Shown here one piece after another: positions 4,845-7,184 of a DNA stretch of 7,184 nucleotides. Position numbers and translations under genes: made by a program. The DNA is from Rhodospirillaceae bacterium (GTDB lineage: Bacteria > Pseudomonadota > Alphaproteobacteria > Rhodospirillales > Rhodospirillaceae). Each line of letters opens with the position of its first letter. Within the stretch, counting starts at the first letter, position 1. The notes beneath the pieces were generated by a model that was not told where the DNA came from, searched no databases, and saw only the letters and a list, made by a program, of their open reading frames with translations. The stretch is taken from NCBI GenBank assembly GCA_016937315.1, contig JAFGWD010000248.1:1-7184 (forward strand), read 5' to 3'.

Positions 4845-7184
4845 TCAAAAACTTTCAATACGTGCCAACGCTTCACGCACTTTGTCCCGGCACACTACGG
4901 CGTCGGCACGCTTCTCCCGCTGCTCGGCAACAATCGCCTCCGGCGCACTGGCAACGAACTTCTCGTTCGCCAATTTCTTGTCGAAACGATCCACTTCGCT
5001 GTCCAGACGTTTCAGTTCCTTGTCCAAACGCGCCTTTTCTTGTGCAATATCAATCACCCCAGCCAGAGGAATCGCCAGAGTCGCGGCACCCAGAACAACT
5101 TGCACCGTCCCCTTTACCGCTTCACCCGCCGGTGCATCGGAAATCGTTTCCACACGAGCCAGGCGCTCGATCACCGAATCATAAGCCCCCAAACGACGCC
5201 GCGAATCCGCATCCGCGTCTTGCACCAACAGCGCCGTTTTTGCAGACGGCGGGACGTTGACTTCCGCCCGCGCCGACCGAATCGCGGTGATCAAGGCAAC
5301 CACCCAGTCCACATCTGCCGTCGCCACAGCATCCACGGGCAATGCCACGGGCCAGGATTCCGTAATCAACTGACCTCGGGGAGACGTCGCCGTCTTGGCC
5401 CACAAGTCTTCGGTGATGTAGGGCATAAAGGGGTGCAAAAGCTTGAGAACTTCGTCCAGCACCCATGCCGTTGTCGCACGGGTTTCGGTCTTGACCACGT
5501 CATCTTCGCCAGTCAGAAGCGGTTTCGCGATTTCCAGATACCAATCGCAAAAGGTTCCCCAAACGAACTGATAAACCGCGTTGGCCGCTTCATTGAACTT
5601 AAAAGCTTCCAGACCATCTGTGACCGCGCCCACGGCCTCGGCCACCTTACCGACAATCCAGCGATTGACCGCATGAGTCACCGCCTCAGCATGAAAGTTC
5701 GGGTCCAGCCGACATTCATTCATTTCGCAAAAGCGTGCTGCGTTCCACAGCTTGGTCGCAAAGTTGCGATATCCCTGAACACGGTTTTCCGACATTTTGA
5801 TGTCACGGCCTTGCGCCGCCATCGCCGCCAGAGTGAACCGCAGTGCATCGGCACCATAGGTATCAATCAACCCCAAGGGATCAATGACATTGCCCTTGGA
5901 CTTCGACATCTTCTGGCCCTTTTCGTCACGGACCAGAGCATGAATGTAGACGGTCTTAAACGGCACATCGCCCATAAAGCGCAGCCCCATCATCATCATC
6001 CGTGCAACCCAGAAGAAAATGATGTCAAAGCCGGTGACCAAAACATCGGTCGGATAATAGCGTGCCAGTTCCGGAGTTTCATGGGGCCAGCCGAGGGTCG
6101 AAAACGGCCACAGAGATGAGGAAAACCACGTGTCCAAAACATCAGGATCGCGGATAAGGGCGATATCGTCCTGGCCATATTTGGCTTTCGCGGCGGCAAG
6201 CGCCTCTTCCTCGGTCATTTCGACGAAAATCGTGCCATCCGGGCCATACCACGCTGGCACCTGATGCCCCCACCAGATCTGGCGCGAGATACACCACGGT
6301 TGAATGTTACGCATCCATTCAAAATAGGTCTTAGACCAAGCCTCCGGCACGAACTTGGTTCGACCATCCTCGACCGCAGAAATTGCATCTTTGGCAAGTT
6401 CTGCTGCATCCACAAACCATTGATCGGTCAACCACGGTTCAATGACCACACCGGAGCGATCCCCAAACGGCTGTGTCATGGGGTTTTCTTCGATCTTTTC
6501 CAAAAGACCGAGTGCGTCCATATCGGCAACCACGCGATCCCGCGCAACGAAGCGGTCCAGGCCACGATAAACCTCTGGCACCACTTCGTTCAGCTTCGCA
6601 TCGCGGTCCAGAACGTTGATCAACGGCAGGTCATGGCGTTTGCCGACTTCAAAATCATTGAAATCATGGGCCGGTGTGATTTTCACCGCACCCGTTCCTT
6701 TTTCTGGATCGGCATAGGCATCACCGACAATCGGGATTTCACGCCCCACCAAAGGCAGTACCACGCACTTACCGATCAGATTCTGATACCGTTCATCATC
6801 GGGATGCACGGCAACGGCAGAATCGCCCAACATGGTTTCCGGACGTGTCGTCGCCACCGTCAAAAAAACGCCGTCTTGGTCCTTCACCGGGTACTTGAAG
6901 TACCACATTTTCCCCTTGATTTCGCGCTGCTCGACCTCCAGGTCCGAAATCGCGGTGTGCAGTTTTGGATCCCAATTCACCAACCGCTTATCGCGATAAA
7001 TCAGGCCATCCTTATGAAGGGCAACAAACGCCTTCCTGACCGCAAGGTCGAGTCCCTCATCCATGGTAAAACGTTCGCGCGGCCAGTCGAGGGAAGCGCC
7101 CAAACGCCGGAGCTGACCGGTAATGCTCCCACCCGATTCCGCCTTCCACTTCCAGACGCGTTCAATGAACCCTTCGCGTCCAAG
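4845..7184 (-). CDS. valS: Valyl-tRNA synthetase (class I), N-terminus beyond the right window edge
   Basis: ValRS charges tRNA-Val and hydrolyses mischarged Thr-tRNA-Val. Here 779 residues are visible. The frame is open to the right edge, beginning LGREGFIERVWKWKAESGG, so the roughly 100 N-terminal residues with the HIGH motif are missing. The TTG at 7103 is an internal Leu codon (RRLGASLDW), not a start. Numbered from the first visible residue, the CP1 editing domain includes ATTRPETMLGDSAVAVHP near 111-128 and GTGAVKITPAHDFND near 163-177. The core resumes with WCISRQIWWGHQVPAW near 297-312 and DTWFSSSLWPFS, and KMSKS is at 425-429. The anticodon-binding helices follow, with HPFMPYITEDLW near 584-595, and the C-terminal coiled-coil arm that clamps tRNA (IAQEKARLDKEL...) is at about 714-777. 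The gene ends with TGA 57 nt before the hemerythrin-REC gene. No frameshift is seen. Confidence 0.98.
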   Translation of the reverse strand, partial: LGREGFIERVWKWKAESGGSITGQLRRLGASLDWPRERFTMDEGLDLAVRKAFVALHKDGLIYRDKRLVNWDPKLHTAISDLEVEQREIKGKMWYFKYPVKDQDGVFLTVATTRPETMLGDSAVAVHPDDERYQNLIGKCVVLPLVGREIPIVGDAYADPEKGTGAVKITPAHDFNDFEVGKRHDLPLINVLDRDAKLNEVVPEVYRGLDRFVARDRVVADMDALGLLEKIEENPMTQPFGDRSGVVIEPWLTDQWFVDAAELAKDAISAVEDGRTKFVPEAWSKTYFEWMRNIQPWCISRQIWWGHQVPAWYGPDGTIFVEMTEEEALAAAKAKYGQDDIALIRDPDVLDTWFSSSLWPFSTLGWPHETPELARYYPTDVLVTGFDIIFFWVARMMMMGLRFMGDVPFKTVYIHALVRDEKGQKMSKSKGNVIDPLGLIDTYGADALRFTLAAMAAQGRDIKMSENRVQGYRNFATKLWNAARFCEMNECRLDPNFHAEAVTHAVNRWIVGKVAEAVGAVTDGLEAFKFNEAANAVYQFVWGTFCDWYLEIAKPLLTGEDDVVKTETRATTAWVLDEVLKLLHPFMPYITEDLWAKTATSPRGQLITESWPVALPVDAVATADVDWVVALITAIRSARAEVNVPPSAKTALLVQDADADSRRRLGAYDSVIERLARVETISDAPAGEAVKGTVQVVLGAATLAIPLAGVIDIAQEKARLDKELKRLDSEVDRFDKKLANEKFVASAPEAIVAEQREKRADAVVCRDKVREALARIESF

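Noticed and set aside
5987..6000. CAT trinucleotide repeat
   Set aside because: It simply encodes the Met-rich ARMMMMG stretch of valS at a position where ValRS proteins are commonly Met-rich, so it is not a functional repeat.
4422..6119. A 565-codon plus-strand open frame opposite hemerythrin-REC and valS
   Set aside because: It spans the antisense of two real genes and their intergenic gap, has the same His/Arg/Gln-rich shadow composition, and has no domain or Shine-Dalgarno support. Its length reflects codon bias on the true strand.
7101..7103. TTG at 7103 as the valS start
   Set aside because: The frame stays open to the window edge and encodes conserved ValRS sequence upstream (GFIERVWKWKAESGG, then QLRRL), so the codon is an internal Leu.

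Overview
This window is a compact, nearly gene-saturated stretch of a chromosome holding conserved housekeeping genes. It carries six protein-coding genes, two of them cut by the window edges. The protein families and the arrangement (a SPOR-type position after argS, argS after a dGTPase-like gene, exonuclease III divergent from it) suggest an alphaproteobacterium, possibly of the Rhodospirillales type. This is inferred from protein style, gene order and a moderate GC content judged by eye; no marker here settles the genus.

Left part (1-3027, all minus strand): reading in the transcribed direction, a dGTPase-like HD phosphohydrolase gene (dgt) is followed by argS (arginyl-tRNA synthetase), sharing a 4-nt ATGA overlap. 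Only 4 nt further on begins another gene, of which 36 codons are visible. This looks like one translationally coupled operon.

Middle (3028-3928): a 106-nt divergent intergenic region holds a good sigma70-like promoter and a strong Shine-Dalgarno for the exonuclease III gene (xth, plus strand, GTG start). The dgt side has no clear Shine-Dalgarno, and its transcript may be very short-leadered.

Right part (3942-7184, minus strand): valS (valyl-tRNA synthetase, N-terminus beyond the right edge) is followed after 57 nt by a two-domain gene. This encodes an N-terminal bacteriohemerythrin, with all seven expected di-iron ligands, fused to a C-terminal receiver (REC) domain with an intact phosphorylation site. 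It converges on xth with only 13 nt between the stop codons and no visible terminator.

Functionally the region combines two class I aminoacyl-tRNA synthetases, a nucleotide-pool enzyme, a base-excision-repair nuclease and one signalling protein. The signalling protein, an oxygen-binding-type hemerythrin coupled to a phosphoreceiver with no output domain and no partner kinase in view, is the only clearly accessory gene and the best candidate for unexplored biology. I found no RNA genes, mobile elements, CRISPR arrays or significant repeats. No stretch longer than about 110 bases lacks a gene.
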